DNA from: an uncultured Mediterraneibacter sp.
Lineage (GTDB): Bacteria; Bacillota; Clostridia; Lachnospirales; Lachnospiraceae
Assembly (NCBI GenBank): GCA_944376695.1
Contig: CALWDM010000004.1
Coordinates: 1 to 64,000, forward strand
Reading direction: 5' to 3'
DNA length: 64,000 nucleotides
In this document: one piece after another, positions 34,502-45,302 of the stretch
Numbering within the stretch: position 1 is the stretch's first letter
How the letters are laid out: each line of letters starts with the position of its first letter
The notes under the pieces: model-generated
Told to the model about the DNA's origin: nothing
Database searches by the model: none
The model's input: only the letters and a program-made list of their open reading frames with translations
Made by a program: the position numbers and the translations under genes

Positions 34502-34549
34502 AATTAGCGGGGCAAAGCGCCCAAATGTACAGATAAAGGAGATATGGAT

Positions 34550-36088
34550 ATGAGCAGGAAACCAACCGTATTGATGATATTAGACGGCTACGGCTTAAGA
34601 GATGACAGGCATGGAAATGCGGTCGCCGAGGCGGCGACCCCGGTCATGGACAAACTGATGGCTGAGTGCCCGTTTGTGAAGGGAAATGCCAGCGGCATGG
34701 CAGTCGGACTTCCGGACGGACAGATGGGGAACTCTGAGGTAGGACACCTGAACATGGGCGCAGGACGCATCGTATACCAGGATCTGACAAAGATCACGAA
34801 AGAGATCCAGGACGGAGAGTTCTTTGAGAATAAGGCACTCCTTGCAGCATGTGAGAATGTGAAGAAAAATGATTCCGCTCTGCACCTGATGGGGCTTGTG
34901 TCCGACGGCGGCGTACACAGCCACAACACACATATTTACGGGCTGCTTGAGCTGGCGAAGAGACAGGGCATTGAGAAAGTCTATGTGCACTGTTTCCTTG
35001 ACGGGCGTGACACGCCCCCGGCCTCCGGAAAAGAATATGTGGAGGAGCTGGAAGCAAAGATGAAGGAGATCGGCGTCGGTGAAGTCGCGACAGTGGCGGG
35101 CCGCTACTACGCGATGGACCGCGATAACCGCTGGGACCGCGTGGAGAGAGCTTACAAAGCGCTTGTAAAAGGCGAGGGCGTTGAAGCGTCTTCCGCCACA
35201 GAGGGCATCCAGGCTTCCTATGACAACGAGAAGACGGATGAGTTCGTTGAGCCAATGGTGGTCATGAAGGACGGCGCTCCGACGGCTACGGTAAAAGACG
35301 GAGATTCCATTATCTTCTTTAACTTCCGCCCGGACCGTGCAAGAGAGATCACGAGGACATTCTGCGATGATGACTTTACAGGATTTGAACGCGGCGAGAG
35401 AGTGAAGACCACATATGTGTGCTTTACAGAATATGATGTGACGATCCCGAACAAGCTGGTTGCGTTTGTAAAGGAAGAGATCACAAACACATTCGGCGAG
35501 TTCCTGGCTGCACATGGTCTGAAGCAGGCCCGTATCGCGGAGACAGAGAAATATGCGCACGTTACGTTCTTCTTCAACGGCGGCGTGGAGGAGCCGAACC
35601 CGGGTGAGGACCGCATCCTTGTGAAATCCCCGAAGGTTGCGACTTATGACCTGAAGCCGGAGATGAGCGCTTATGAGGTATGTGATAAGCTGGTCGAGGC
35701 GATCAAGTCTGACAAATACGATGTCATCATCATAAACTTCGCAAATCCGGATATGGTCGGCCACACAGGCGTCGAGAATGCCGCGATCCAGGCGATCGAG
35801 GCTGTGGACAAGTGTGTCGGAAGAGCGGTTGACGCTGTCAAAGAAGCGGGCGGACAGATGTTCATCTGCGCGGACCACGGAAATGCAGAGCAGCTGATCG
35901 ATGAGGAGACAGGCGAGCCGTTTACAGCCCACACGACGAACCAGGTCCCGTTTATCCTCGTGAATGCGGATCCGTCTTATAAGTTAAGAGAGGGCGGATG
36001 CCTGGCGGATATCGCTCCGACGCTGATCAAGCTGATGGGGATGGAGCAGCCGAAGGAAATGACCGGAACTTCACTGCTCGTGATATAA
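34550..36088 (+). CDS. gpmI: 2,3-bisphosphoglycerate-independent phosphoglycerate mutase
   Basis: This Mn-dependent enzyme interconverts 3- and 2-phosphoglycerate. The 512 residues start [19 protein letters not shown]; the phosphoserine motif is [17 protein letters not shown], with [23 protein letters not shown] and the C-terminal metal site [19 protein letters not shown] is 8 bases before ATG 34550; ATG 34544 is too close to it. It completes the glycolytic set gap-pgk-tpiA-gpmI, from which it is split by the sugar locus. Its codon bias is like that of the other glycolytic genes. Confidence 0.96.
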   Translation: MSRKPTVLMILDGYGLRDDRHGNAVAEAATPVMDKLMAECPFVKGNASGMAVGLPDGQMGNSEVGHLNMGAGRIVYQDLTKITKEIQDGEFFENKALLAACENVKKNDSALHLMGLVSDGGVHSHNTHIYGLLELAKRQGIEKVYVHCFLDGRDTPPASGKEYVEELEAKMKEIGVGEVATVAGRYYAMDRDNRWDRVERAYKALVKGEGVEASSATEGIQASYDNEKTDEFVEPMVVMKDGAPTATVKDGDSIIFFNFRPDRAREITRTFCDDDFTGFERGERVKTTYVCFTEYDVTIPNKLVAFVKEEITNTFGEFLAAHGLKQARIAETEKYAHVTFFFNGGVEEPNPGEDRILVKSPKVATYDLKPEMSAYEVCDKLVEAIKSDKYDVIIINFANPDMVGHTGVENAAIQAIEAVDKCVGRAVDAVKEAGGQMFICADHGNAEQLIDEETGEPFTAHTTNQVPFILVNADPSYKLREGGCLADIAPTLIKLMGMEQPKEMTGTSLLVI

Positions 36089-36098
36089 CAGATCATAT

Positions 36099-37610
36099 AT
36101 GAATGAGAAAAAAATACAGGGACGTTTGAAGAAAACGGCCATGATCGTTGCTGCCACGGGAGTGATCCTGCTGGCAGCAGCTGGATTTTTCGGCTTTTTT
36201 TTGTTGGATTCTGTCGAACGGGCAGGCACAGGCGGGATTGCTGCCTCCGGCCTGGCTGTGACCTTGTTTCTGCTCTGCCTCTGGATGGCATTTTCCTTTG
36301 CCCTGTTCCGGAGGGATATGGGAAGGCTTTGCGGGCTGGCATTTTATGACCGGCTGACCGGGGCATATCATTTTTCAAGATTTCGTCAGGAGGCTGCCGG
36401 GGCGTCGGAGAAGAATGGAAACTGTACGCTTGTATCTCTGAATATCCATCAGTTTAAGTTTATTAACGAGATATTCGGGAAGAAACAGGGGGACAGAGTG
36501 CTTAAGGCTGCCGCGGACATCATCTCCGGCGCTCTCTGTGTCAATGAGATCTTCTGCCGGGAGAGCGCAGATTTTTTCTATCTTTTTCTGAGGGAGACGG
36601 ACAGAGAAAGAGTAAGGCAGAGGATGACCGCGGTCATGGACCGCATCTCCCGTTACGGAGAAAACACCGGCTGTCATATTCTCCTGTACTGCGGGGCAGT
36701 GATATCGGACATGGAAGGAGGGAGATACGGTCTGGAGCAGATGCTGACGCACGTCATGTTTGCTCTGGCAAAGGCAAAAGAGACGCACCAGAACAATGTG
36801 TGGTTCTTTGATTCCATACTGCATGAGAAGGAGCGGCTGGATCATTATGTGGAGAGCCATATGTATCAGGCGCTGCGGGACGGGGAGTTTGCCCTCTGGC
36901 TCCAGGTGAAACGGGATTTAAAGACTGGGAAGGCTGCCGGAGCGGAAGCGCTTGTCCGCTGGGAAGCCGGGGACGGGACATCGCTGCGGCCGGATGAGTT
37001 TGTCCCGCTGTTTGAGCAGAACGGATTCTGCACGAAGCTGGATATGTATATGGTGGAAAAAGTGTGCGCGTGTATCCGCAGCTGGCTGGAACGGGGGTAT
37101 GTGCCCCTGCCGGTCTCGGTGAATCAGTCAAAAGCCGCTCTGTATCAGGCTGATTATGTGCGGAGAGTGTCAGATACCGCGGAGAGATATGGCGTTCCGG
37201 CAGAGCTCCTGACTCTGGAGATACTGGAAGGGGCGGCTCTGGAGAATGCGGAGGAGTTTGACCGGACGGTCTGCGAGCTCAGGGAAAAAGGATTTCAGGT
37301 ATCGATGGATGATTTCGGAAGCGGGTATTCTTCCCTGAATACGCTGGGCAGTCTCCATATCGATGAGGTGAAGCTGGACCGGGGATTCTTAAGGGAAGTA
37401 TCGTCCGGGTCCAATGAGCGGATGTGCCTTGTCACGGAGCAGATCATATCTCTGTGCAAAAAGCTGCACATCCGGACTGTCGTGGAGGGCGTGGAGACTG
37501 CGGAAGATGACAGGATGATCCGCGGATGGGGCTGTGAGACCGGGCAGGGGTATTATTACGGAAAGCCGGTCTGCGCGGAAGAGTTTACGAAGCAGTATAT
37601 AGAGAAATAA
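36099..37610 (+). CDS. c-di-GMP phosphodiesterase, degenerate GGDEF plus EAL
   Basis: The 503-residue signalling protein has two N-terminal membrane helices (about 12-35 and 42-65), then a GGDEF-like domain (YDRLTGAYHFSRF) whose active motif is replaced by ESADF at 155-159, so it should not make c-di-GMP. The EAL domain is intact: Glu283-Ala-Leu in GAEALVRWE, PVSVNQSKAAL, LEILEGAALEN, SMDDFGSGYSSL, EVKLDRGFL and EGVETAEDD. It likely hydrolyses c-di-GMP at the membrane. It lies 10 bases after gpmI and may be co-transcribed. Confidence 0.9.
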   Translation: MNEKKIQGRLKKTAMIVAATGVILLAAAGFFGFFLLDSVERAGTGGIAASGLAVTLFLLCLWMAFSFALFRRDMGRLCGLAFYDRLTGAYHFSRFRQEAAGASEKNGNCTLVSLNIHQFKFINEIFGKKQGDRVLKAAADIISGALCVNEIFCRESADFFYLFLRETDRERVRQRMTAVMDRISRYGENTGCHILLYCGAVISDMEGGRYGLEQMLTHVMFALAKAKETHQNNVWFFDSILHEKERLDHYVESHMYQALRDGEFALWLQVKRDLKTGKAAGAEALVRWEAGDGTSLRPDEFVPLFEQNGFCTKLDMYMVEKVCACIRSWLERGYVPLPVSVNQSKAALYQADYVRRVSDTAERYGVPAELLTLEILEGAALENAEEFDRTVCELREKGFQVSMDDFGSGYSSLNTLGSLHIDEVKLDRGFLREVSSGSNERMCLVTEQIISLCKKLHIRTVVEGVETAEDDRMIRGWGCETGQGYYYGKPVCAEEFTKQYIEK

Positions 37611-37643
37611 AAGAAAACAGACAGAACAGAAGGGGGATACAGG

Positions 37644-38147
37644 ATGGGTGAAAGACTGACCAAAAGTGATGTGGAGAAGATACAGGCAGAGATCGACCAC
37701 CGGAAACTGGTGGAAAGGAAAGAGCTGATCGAGGCCGTCAAGGAGGCCCGTTCCCACGGCGACCTGAGCGAAAATTTTGAGTACCATGCTGCAAAGAAGG
37801 AAAAGAACCGGAATGAGAGTCGGATCCGATATCTGGAGAGGATGCTTAAGAATGCAGTGATTGTGGAGGATCATTCTGCGTCAGATGAGGTGGGGCTGAA
37901 TAATACAGTAGAGATCTACTGCGAAGATGACGGCGAAGTCGAGACATACCGGATCGTGACATCAGTAAGGGGAAGCTCTCTGAACGGGCTGGTCAGCATT
38001 GAGTCCCCGCTTGGGAAAGCGCTTCTTGGGCATAAGGAAGGCGACCGTGTATTTGTAAAGGTGAATGCGGACTTTGGGTATTATGTGGTGATCCGCAAAG
38101 TGATAAAGACCGAGAGTGAGGCAGAGGACCAGATCCGAAGTTTCTGA
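37644..38147 (+). CDS. greA: Transcription elongation factor GreA
   Basis: GreA restarts backtracked RNA polymerase by stimulating transcript cleavage. The 167-residue protein has the N-terminal coiled coil with acidic tip motif ARSHGDLSENFEYHAAKKE and a C-terminal FKBP-like domain (SIESPLGKALLGHKEGDRV). It starts MGERLTKSDVEKIQAEI. It lies 33 bases after the EAL gene on the same strand. Length is slightly above the usual 157-160. No other Gre-family gene is in view. Confidence 0.9.
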   Translation: MGERLTKSDVEKIQAEIDHRKLVERKELIEAVKEARSHGDLSENFEYHAAKKEKNRNESRIRYLERMLKNAVIVEDHSASDEVGLNNTVEIYCEDDGEVETYRIVTSVRGSSLNGLVSIESPLGKALLGHKEGDRVFVKVNADFGYYVVIRKVIKTESEAEDQIRSF

Positions 38148-38191
38148 CAGGGAGAAGAATTCAGAGAGAAGAATGCAGGGAGGAGAACAGG

Positions 38192-38875
38192 ATGAAGTAT
38201 CAGATCGCGCTTTTTGACCTGGACGGGACAGTCACGGATTCCGGTCCCGGCATCGTCAACAGCATCCGTTATGCGCTGGAAAAATACGGGCTGCCGGTTC
38301 CGGAGGAGAAAGTGCTCCGCACATTTATCGGACCGCCGTTAAAAGAACAGTTTCAGGCTGTATACGGGCTTAATGAAGAAGAGGGTGCGCGTATGGTGGA
38401 AGCATACCGGGAATATTATACGGACAGAGGGATCTTTGAGAACAGTGTGTACAGAGGGGTTCCAGAGATGCTGGAGCGGCTGAAAGAGTCAAGGGTCCGC
38501 ATCCTGATGGCAACGGCAAAGCCGGAAAAATTTGCGAGGCGGATTGCAGAGCATTTTGACTTTGCAAAATATTTTGAATTTATCGGCGGCGCGTGCATGG
38601 ACGGCAGGCGAACGGACAAGCATGAAGTGATCGAATATGTGATCCGCCAATGCGGGATTTCTGAGGAGGAGAGGAAACGTGCGGTCATGATCGGAGACCG
38701 TTCCCACGATATGATCGGCGCGGCAAAGGCGGGGCTGCACAGCCTGGGAGTGTTGTATGGATACGGAGACCGGGCAGAGCTGGAAGGCGCGGGCGCGGAG
38801 ATGATCGCAGAGATGCCGGAAGAAGTGTGCGGGCTCATTCTGGATAGTTCATTTGTAAGAGAAAAAAAGGATTGA
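38192..38875 (+). CDS. HAD hydrolase, phosphoglycolate phosphatase-like
   Basis: The 227 residues contain all HAD motifs: DLDGTVTDSGPG (nucleophile Asp), LMATAKPEKFA (motif II Thr), the K-H-E-V region with a conserved Lys, and VMIGDRSHDMIGAAKAG (motif IV). The cap is alpha-helical (subclass IA), as in Gph/PpaX proteins that remove phosphate from phosphoglycolate or pyrophosphate; substrate not determinable. AGGAG precedes the ATG. It follows greA closely, and a strong promoter for asnB begins at its stop codon. Confidence 0.82.
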   Translation: MKYQIALFDLDGTVTDSGPGIVNSIRYALEKYGLPVPEEKVLRTFIGPPLKEQFQAVYGLNEEEGARMVEAYREYYTDRGIFENSVYRGVPEMLERLKESRVRILMATAKPEKFARRIAEHFDFAKYFEFIGGACMDGRRTDKHEVIEYVIRQCGISEEERKRAVMIGDRSHDMIGAAKAGLHSLGVLYGYGDRAELEGAGAEMIAEMPEEVCGLILDSSFVREKKD

Positions 38876-38901
38876 CATACAAACAGAGTATGCTCTATAA
38901 T
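38872..38901 (+). promoter_or_regulatory. Strong promoter upstream of asnB
   Basis: TTGACA (38872-38877), 18 bp, TATAAT (38896-38901): both boxes perfect. It overlaps the end of the HAD gene. Transcription would start near 38908. Confidence 0.8.
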
Positions 38902-38925
38902 AATTCCATTGACAGGAGATAGCAA

Positions 38926-38967
38926 GGGAGCTGTTGCCTATAACAGGGGACAGCTCTCTCTTTTTTT
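38926..38967 (+). terminator. Intrinsic terminator in the asnB leader (attenuator candidate)
   Basis: GGGAGCTGT (38926-38934) pairs with ACAGCTCTC (38950-38958; one G-T pair), then seven T. It lies only about 20 bases after the expected start point and about 100 before the asnB start, so most transcripts should stop here unless the hairpin is opened. No T-box specifier or known riboswitch is evident in the short lead. Confidence 0.7.
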
Positions 38968-39064
38968 ATTCCTGCGGGCAGCCTGAGGTCTGTCTGCATA
39001 ACGGGACTGTTTTTACGCAGACCGGGACGCGCTCCTGGAAAGAGATGAGAGGAGATGGATAAGT

Positions 39065-40645
39065 ATGTGTTCAATCATGACGTGGTGTTCCGACGAAGCA
39101 GATATGGAACTTTTTATGGAAGGTTTTCAGCGCACGGAGTCCCGTGGGCCGGATGATATGAGAGTGATCGAGACAGGAAAAGGGATCATGGGATTCCAGC
39201 GCCTTTCTATTATGGGGCTTACAGAGGCGGGCATGCAGCCCTTTTCCAGGGGGAAACGCCGGGTAGTGTGCAATGGCGAGATCTATGGCTTCCGCAGGAT
39301 CAAAGAAGAGCTGATAAAGAAAGGGTATACTTTTGAGAGCGGCAGTGACTGCGAGATCCTGCTCCCCCTCTATGAGGAATACGGGACCGATATGTTTGCC
39401 ATGCTGGATGCAGAGTACGCCCTGGTGATCTATGACGGCGAGAAAGGATCCTACATCGCGGCGAGAGATCCCATAGGGATCCGTCCGCTTTATTACGGCT
39501 ATGATCAGGACGGAGCCATACTGTTCGCCAGCGAGGCAAAAGATCTGGTGGGACTGACAGACAGGATCATGCCTTTCCCGCCCGGATATTATTATATGGA
39601 TGGAGAATTTATCTGTTATCGGGATATCACAGAAGTGAAGGAAGTATGCACAGACGATCTGGAGACAGCATGCCGGAAGATCCGTGAGAAGCTGACAGCC
39701 GGGATCGAGAAGCGGCTGGATGCGGACGCGCCGCTGGGATTCCTGCTGAGCGGCGGACTGGATTCATCGCTTGTGTGCGCTGTGTCTGCGAAGATCCTGA
39801 ACAAGCCTGTCCGTACATTCGCGATCGGGATGGATAAAGACGCCATTGACCTGAAATATGCGAAAGAGGCGGCGGACTATATCGGCAGCGAACATACGGA
39901 AGTGATCATCACGAGGGACCAGGTCATCTCTGCCCTGGAGGAGGTCATCAAAGCGCTTGGGACATTTGATATCACAACGATCCGCGCGTCCATGGGAATG
40001 TATCTGATCTGTAAGGCGATCCATGAGACTACGGACGTCCGGGTCCTTCTGACAGGGGAGATATCGGATGAACTTTTTGGATACAAGTATACAGATTTTG
40101 CGCCGTCCCCGGAAGCGTTCCAGGCAGAGTCCGTGAAGCGTATCCATGAGCTGCATATGTATGACGTGCTCCGCGCAGACCGCTGTATCAGCGTCCATTC
40201 CATGGAGGCGAGGGTGCCGTTTGGGGACCTGGATTTTGTCTCCTATGTGATGAGCCTGGATCCGGCGATGAAGATGAATGTGTATAACAAAGGGAAATAT
40301 CTGCTCCGCCACGCATTCGAAGGGGATTATCTGCCATATGATATCCTCATGAGGGAGAAGGCGGCTTTCTCGGACGCGGTCGGCCATTCCATGGTAGACG
40401 ACCTGAAAGAATATGCCGAGACACTGTATACGGACGAGGAATTCCGGGAAAAGGCAGCGCAGTATGAGCACGCGGCTCCGTTTACGAAGGAGTCTCTGAT
40501 GTACAGGGAGATCTTTGAGAAATATTATCCGGGACAGTCTCGGATGATCGCGGGCTTCTGGATGCCGAATAAAGAGTGGGAAGGATGCGATGTGGACGAT
40601 CCTTCCGCAAGAGTGCTGGCAAACTACGGTTCCAGCGGGATATAG
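39065..40645 (+). CDS. asnB: Asparagine synthetase (glutamine-hydrolysing)
   Basis: AsnB makes asparagine from aspartate, ATP and glutamine. The 526 residues start MCSIMTWCSD, so Cys2 is the glutaminase nucleophile after Met removal. RGPDDMRV, FQRLSIMG and VCNGEIYGF mark the amidotransferase domain; the synthetase domain has the PP-loop LSGGLDSSLV (about 228-236) and SVHSMEARVPFGD. The size fits E. coli-type AsnB. A strong promoter and a leader terminator precede it, so expression is probably controlled by attenuation. A 17-bp terminator follows. Confidence 0.94.
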   Translation: MCSIMTWCSDEADMELFMEGFQRTESRGPDDMRVIETGKGIMGFQRLSIMGLTEAGMQPFSRGKRRVVCNGEIYGFRRIKEELIKKGYTFESGSDCEILLPLYEEYGTDMFAMLDAEYALVIYDGEKGSYIAARDPIGIRPLYYGYDQDGAILFASEAKDLVGLTDRIMPFPPGYYYMDGEFICYRDITEVKEVCTDDLETACRKIREKLTAGIEKRLDADAPLGFLLSGGLDSSLVCAVSAKILNKPVRTFAIGMDKDAIDLKYAKEAADYIGSEHTEVIITRDQVISALEEVIKALGTFDITTIRASMGMYLICKAIHETTDVRVLLTGEISDELFGYKYTDFAPSPEAFQAESVKRIHELHMYDVLRADRCISVHSMEARVPFGDLDFVSYVMSLDPAMKMNVYNKGKYLLRHAFEGDYLPYDILMREKAAFSDAVGHSMVDDLKEYAETLYTDEEFREKAAQYEHAAPFTKESLMYREIFEKYYPGQSRMIAGFWMPNKEWEGCDVDDPSARVLANYGSSGI

Positions 40646-40718
40646 AGCCGGAGGGGCTGTAAATCTGCGGCTGCGGGCAGTTGGGAAAGGCTCTGACAAC
40701 TGACGATACAGAAAAAAT

Positions 40719-40769
40719 AAAATCCCTGGTCTGTGCATTTTGTTTCACAGACCGGGGATTTTGATTTTT
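40719..40769. terminator. Bidirectional terminator between asnB and the activase gene
   Basis: A 17-bp stem, 40719-40735 with 40746-40762 (one G-T pair), has A-rich sequence before and a T-run after, so it serves both convergent genes. Confidence 0.85.
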
Positions 40770-43700
40770 TACTCCTGCGCTTCCAGATTCTTAAACGCTG
40801 TGGAAAGCATCAGTTTGATTCGATTTAACTGGTTTACTTCACTTGCTCCCGGGTCAAAGTCGATGGCAACGACATTGGAGTGCGGATGAAGCCTTCTCAG
40901 TTCTTTGATTACGCCCTTTCCGACTACGTGGTTTGGCAGGCAGGCGAACGGCTGTGTACACACGATATTGTATGCGCCGCTGTGGATCAGCTCAAGCATC
41001 TCGCCGGTCAGGAACCAGCCCTCGCCGGTCTGGTTTCCGATGGATACGATGTCAGAAGCCATCTTTGCCAGATCCTCAATGTGTGCCGGAGGATCGAAAT
41101 GTTTACTCTCGGCAAAGGCTTTTGTGGCAGGAGCGCGCAGCCATTCAACCGCTTTAATGCCCAGATTGCCGATCACAGCTTTTGACTTCCTAAAGCCGAG
41201 GTGGGATACCTTGAAGTTTTGATTGTAGAAGCAGTACTGCATAAAGTCGATCAGGTCCGGAACGACTGCCTCCGCGCCCTCGGCCTCCAGCAGTTCTACA
41301 AGGTGGTTGTTCGCCGCCGGGAGGAATTTCACAAGGATCTCACCGACTACGCCGACGCGGGGCTTTCTGATGTCAAGCGTCTCGATATTGTCAAAGTCAT
41401 TGATGATATCGCGGCACAGTTTTTTGAATTTCCTGCGGGACGGATATCCTTCGGATACAAATTTCTGGCAAACGCTTACCCATTTGCGGTGCATTGCGTT
41501 GGTCGTGCCAGGCACTGCTTCGTAAGGGCGCATCCGGTAAACACACTTCATGAAAATATCTCCGAATACTGCCGCGTAGGCGAGACGTACCGCCAGCGGG
41601 AGCGTGATTTTGAATCCCGGGTTTGCCTCCAGTCCGCTTAAGTTGATGGAGATGACCGGGATATGCGCGTATCCGGCTTTTTGCAGAGCCCTGCGGATAA
41701 AGCCGATATAGTTGGACGCGCGGCATCCTCCTCCTGTCTGGCTGATAATGACCGCCAGGTGGTCCGTATCATACTGACCGGACAGGATCGCGTCCATGAT
41801 CTGCCCGACTACGATCAGGGACGGGTAACATGCATCATTGTTTACGTATTTTAATCCCATGTCCACTGCCTGACGGTTGTCGTTCGGAAGCACTTCAAGC
41901 TTATATCCGGCAGCTTTAAAGGCCGGCTCCAGCAGCTCAAAATGGATCGGAGACATCTGCGGGCAGAGGATAGTATGAGTCTTGCGCATCTCTTTCGTGA
42001 ACGGAACCTTCTCGATGGAAGAAGGACGGATGTCAGGCGCTGTCTTTTTCTGTTCTCTTACGCGGATCGCGGCGAGAAGAGAGCGGACACGGATGCGGGC
42101 GACTCCAAGGTTATTGACCTCATCGATCTTCAGCGTAGTGTAGATCTTGTCAGAATTGGTCAGGATCTCCGCCACCTGGTCTGTGGTCACGGCATCCAGT
42201 CCGCATCCGAAGGAGTTGAGCTGGATGAGATCCAGGTTCTCTGTCGTCTTTACATAGTTTGCCGCGGCGTACAGACGGGAATGGTACATCCACTGGTCCA
42301 TGACGTTTAAGGGGCGCTCCACCTGATGCAGATGGGACACCGAGTCTTCAGTCAGCACGGCGATATTGTAGGAGTTGATCATCTCCGGCAGGCCGTGGTG
42401 TACCTCCGGGTCAATATGGTAAGGACGCCCCGCGAGGACGATCCCCCGGTTTCCCGTTTCGTTCAGGAACTTGATTGTCTCCTCGCCTTTCCTGCGCATA
42501 TCTTCACGGCATGCGGCAAGCTCGTTCCAGGCGTCGTGCACGGCTGATTTGATCTCACTGTCAGTGAGAGAGAACTTTTGTCCCAGTTCTTCTACCAGAC
42601 GGTATGAGATCGTCTCCTCGCTCTGGAGGGACAGGAAGGGGTGCATGAAATCTACCTCTTCGTGTACAATGGCGTCCATGTTATTTTTGATATTCTCCGG
42701 ATAGGAGGTGACAATCGGACAATTATAGTGGTTGTTGGCATCTTCGAACTCATTCCTCTCATACGGGATGGAAGGATAGAAGATGTGTCTGACACCTTTG
42801 TTGATCAGCCACTGTATATGACCGTGCGCCAGCTTCGCCGGATAACATTCGGATTCACTTGGAATAGACTCAATACCCAGTTCGTATATCTTTCTTGTGG
42901 AGGGCGGGGAAAGCAGCACGCGGAAGCCCAGCTTCGTGAAAAATGTGAACCAGAACGGATAATTCTCGTACATATTCAGCACGCGCGGGATACCGATGAC
43001 GCCGCGTTTTGCCTCCTCCTCGGAGAGCGGTTCATAGTCAAAGTAGCGGTGGAACTTGTAGTCAAACAGGTTTGGCATCGTGTTTTTGGACTTTTCTTTT
43101 CCAAGACCGCGCTCACACCGGTTGCCGGTGATAAACTTGCGTCCGCCGCTGAAATGGTTGACAGTCAGGCGGCAGGTGTTGGTACATGCCCGGCATTTTG
43201 TCATGGTAGTGGAGTACTCCAGATTTCTGATATCCTCGATGGAGAGCATGGTCGTGCCTTCACATTCAGTATAGCGTTCTCTGGCAATCAGCGCAGCGCC
43301 GAACGCGCCCATGATTCCCGCAATGTCCGGACGGATCGCCTCGCAGTCCGCGACCTTTTCGAAACTCCGCAGGACAGCATTGTTATAGAATGTACCGCCC
43401 TGTACGACGATGTGGTTTCCAAGCTCGGAAGCGCTTGACACTTTGATCACTTTAAACAGGGCATTCTTAATGACAGAATAAGCCAGCCCGGCGGAGATAT
43501 CTGCCACGGAAGCCCCTTCCTTTTGCGCCTGTTTTACTTTGGAGTTCATGAATACTGTGCAGCGGGTCCCCAGGTCGATCGGGTTCTGGGCGTAGAGCGC
43601 CTCATGGGCAAAATCCTCGACTGTATAGTTGAGAGATTTCGCGAAGGTTTCGATGAAGGAGCCGCAGCCGGAAGAGCATGCCTCATTAAGCTGCACGCTG

Positions 43701-45016
43701 TCCACAGTCTGGTTTTTGATTTTGATGCACTTCATATCCTGGCCTCCGATGTCCAGGATGCAGTCCACGTCCGGTTCGAAGAAAGCCGCCGCATAGTAAT
43801 GAGCGACCGTCTCTACCTCGCCTTCATCCAGCATGAGTGCAGCCTTGATGAGCGCCTCGCCGTAGCCGGTGGAGCAGGAGTGGACGATCTCCACGTCTTC
43901 CGGGAGCAGGGCATAGATATCCTTGATCGCCCCGATGGTGGTACCCAGCGGATCTCCGTCATTGCTGTGATAAAAGGAGTATAAGAGCGTCCCGTCCTCG
44001 CCGACCAGGGCAGCCTTTGTGGTCGTGGATCCCGCGTCAATACCGAGAAATGCCTTTCCCTTATAAGTAGCAAGATCCTTGACCGGCACCTGATGCTTCG
44101 CGTGGCGCGCGGTAAATTCTTCAAATTCTTCGGCCGCCGCAAAGAGCGGCTCCAGACGCTCGACTTCGATCTCCATCTGAATGCGGTTCTCCAGATGGTT
44201 CTGGAGCTCACGCAGGGCCACCGGGGTATCCTTCTTTGAATTCAGAGCGGAACCGATTGCCGCGAACAGATGAGAGTGGTTCGGCGCGATAATGTGTTCA
44301 TCATCCAGCTTCAGCGTACGGATGAAAGCCTCCCTTAATTCGGAGAGGAAGTGCAGCGGACCGCCGAGAAACGCCACATGTCCCCGGATCGGCTTACCGC
44401 AGGCAAGGCCGCTGATCGTCTGGTTCACCACTGCCTGAAAGATCGATGCTGCAAGATCCTCTTTGGAGGCTCCTTCGTTAATCAGCGGCTGGATATCAGA
44501 CTTGGCAAATACACCGCAGCGCGCCGCGATGGAATAAAGCGCCTTATAATTTTTTGCGTATTCATTCAGACCGGAGGCGTCCGTCTGCAGGAGGGAAGCC
44601 ATCTGGTCGATAAAGGAACCTGTACCACCGGCACAGACTCCGTTCATACGCTGCTCTACATTTCCGCCTTCAAAATAAATGATCTTGGCGTCTTCGCCGC
44701 CCAGTTCGATGGCAACGTCTGTCTGCGGAGCATAGTCCTGCAGCGCTGTCGATACCGCGATGACCTCCTGGACAAAGGGTACGCCAAGGTGCTTCGCAAG
44801 GGTCAGGCCGCCGCTCCCGGTGACGACCGGAGAAACCTGGATGGGGCCGAGCTTATAGAGCGCCCGTCCCAAAAGATCGGAGAGTGTCTCCTGGATATTG
44901 GCAAAATGCCGCTCGTAATCCGAAAAAAGCACCTCGTTTTCCTCATCCAGAATCGCGATTTTAACAGTTGTGGAACCGATATCGATCCCAAGAGTATGTA
45001 ATTCTTTCAGACTCAT
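40769..45016 (-). CDS. Giant 2-hydroxyacyl-CoA dehydratase activase-related protein
   Basis: The 1415-residue protein carries two consecutive BadF/BcrA-type ATPase modules ([15 protein letters not shown] with [29 protein letters not shown] with [14 protein letters not shown]), each of the fold that uses a [4Fe-4S] cluster and ATP to energise electrons for 2-hydroxyacyl-CoA dehydratases. A cysteine-rich link ([19 protein letters not shown]) follows, then DUF2229-like and dehydratase-subunit-like regions ([41 protein letters not shown]). It stands alone; no dehydratase alpha/beta pair is adjacent. The physiological substrate is unknown for this widespread Clostridial family. Confidence 0.88.
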   Translation of the reverse strand: MSLKELHTLGIDIGSTTVKIAILDEENEVLFSDYERHFANIQETLSDLLGRALYKLGPIQVSPVVTGSGGLTLAKHLGVPFVQEVIAVSTALQDYAPQTDVAIELGGEDAKIIYFEGGNVEQRMNGVCAGGTGSFIDQMASLLQTDASGLNEYAKNYKALYSIAARCGVFAKSDIQPLINEGASKEDLAASIFQAVVNQTISGLACGKPIRGHVAFLGGPLHFLSELREAFIRTLKLDDEHIIAPNHSHLFAAIGSALNSKKDTPVALRELQNHLENRIQMEIEVERLEPLFAAAEEFEEFTARHAKHQVPVKDLATYKGKAFLGIDAGSTTTKAALVGEDGTLLYSFYHSNDGDPLGTTIGAIKDIYALLPEDVEIVHSCSTGYGEALIKAALMLDEGEVETVAHYYAAAFFEPDVDCILDIGGQDMKCIKIKNQTVDSVQLNEACSSGCGSFIETFAKSLNYTVEDFAHEALYAQNPIDLGTRCTVFMNSKVKQAQKEGASVADISAGLAYSVIKNALFKVIKVSSASELGNHIVVQGGTFYNNAVLRSFEKVADCEAIRPDIAGIMGAFGAALIARERYTECEGTTMLSIEDIRNLEYSTTMTKCRACTNTCRLTVNHFSGGRKFITGNRCERGLGKEKSKNTMPNLFDYKFHRYFDYEPLSEEEAKRGVIGIPRVLNMYENYPFWFTFFTKLGFRVLLSPPSTRKIYELGIESIPSESECYPAKLAHGHIQWLINKGVRHIFYPSIPYERNEFEDANNHYNCPIVTSYPENIKNNMDAIVHEEVDFMHPFLSLQSEETISYRLVEELGQKFSLTDSEIKSAVHDAWNELAACREDMRRKGEETIKFLNETGNRGIVLAGRPYHIDPEVHHGLPEMINSYNIAVLTEDSVSHLHQVERPLNVMDQWMYHSRLYAAANYVKTTENLDLIQLNSFGCGLDAVTTDQVAEILTNSDKIYTTLKIDEVNNLGVARIRVRSLLAAIRVREQKKTAPDIRPSSIEKVPFTKEMRKTHTILCPQMSPIHFELLEPAFKAAGYKLEVLPNDNRQAVDMGLKYVNNDACYPSLIVVGQIMDAILSGQYDTDHLAVIISQTGGGCRASNYIGFIRRALQKAGYAHIPVISINLSGLEANPGFKITLPLAVRLAYAAVFGDIFMKCVYRMRPYEAVPGTTNAMHRKWVSVCQKFVSEGYPSRRKFKKLCRDIINDFDNIETLDIRKPRVGVVGEILVKFLPAANNHLVELLEAEGAEAVVPDLIDFMQYCFYNQNFKVSHLGFRKSKAVIGNLGIKAVEWLRAPATKAFAESKHFDPPAHIEDLAKMASDIVSIGNQTGEGWFLTGEMLELIHSGAYNIVCTQPFACLPNHVVGKGVIKELRRLHPHSNVVAIDFDPGASEVNQLNRIKLMLSTAFKNLEAQE

Positions 45017-45223
45017 TGTATAATTCCCATTCTTTTGTACTAAAATTTATATTGAGTTCTTTCTAAATGAATGCATTTACATGTGTTACAGTAACCTACA
45101 TTATACGACACTGATTTTGAAAAAACAATTGTTATTATTATGCAGGTTTTAAAAATAATAACTATTATTATGTATATTTTATATAAAGATAATGATAAAC
45201 CTCTGAAAAGGCGAAACATCTAT

Positions 45224-45252
45224 TTGACAAACAAAAAACAGGACGTTACAAT
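45224..45252 (+). promoter_or_regulatory. Promoter for the rhomboid-like gene
   Basis: TTGACA (45224-45229), 17 bp, TACAAT (45247-45252). The 45017-45223 stretch before it is very AT-rich with short A/T inverted repeats and no gene. Confidence 0.7.
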
Positions 45253-45302
45253 TGTATAGATTGTTATCATTTTAAATTACAGAGGTAAGGAGTAGGATTG
45301 CT

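Noticed and set aside
34595..35932. 445-codon antisense frame in gpmI
   Set aside because: It is a consequence of the strong codon bias of gpmI, with no start signal or family features.
38902..39064. Known riboswitch or T-box before asnB
   Set aside because: Only about 20 bases precede the terminator hairpin; no T-box motif or riboswitch core that I recognise is present.
42641..43438. 265-codon plus-strand frame inside the activase gene
   Set aside because: The minus-strand gene covers it with clear motifs; the opposite frame has none.
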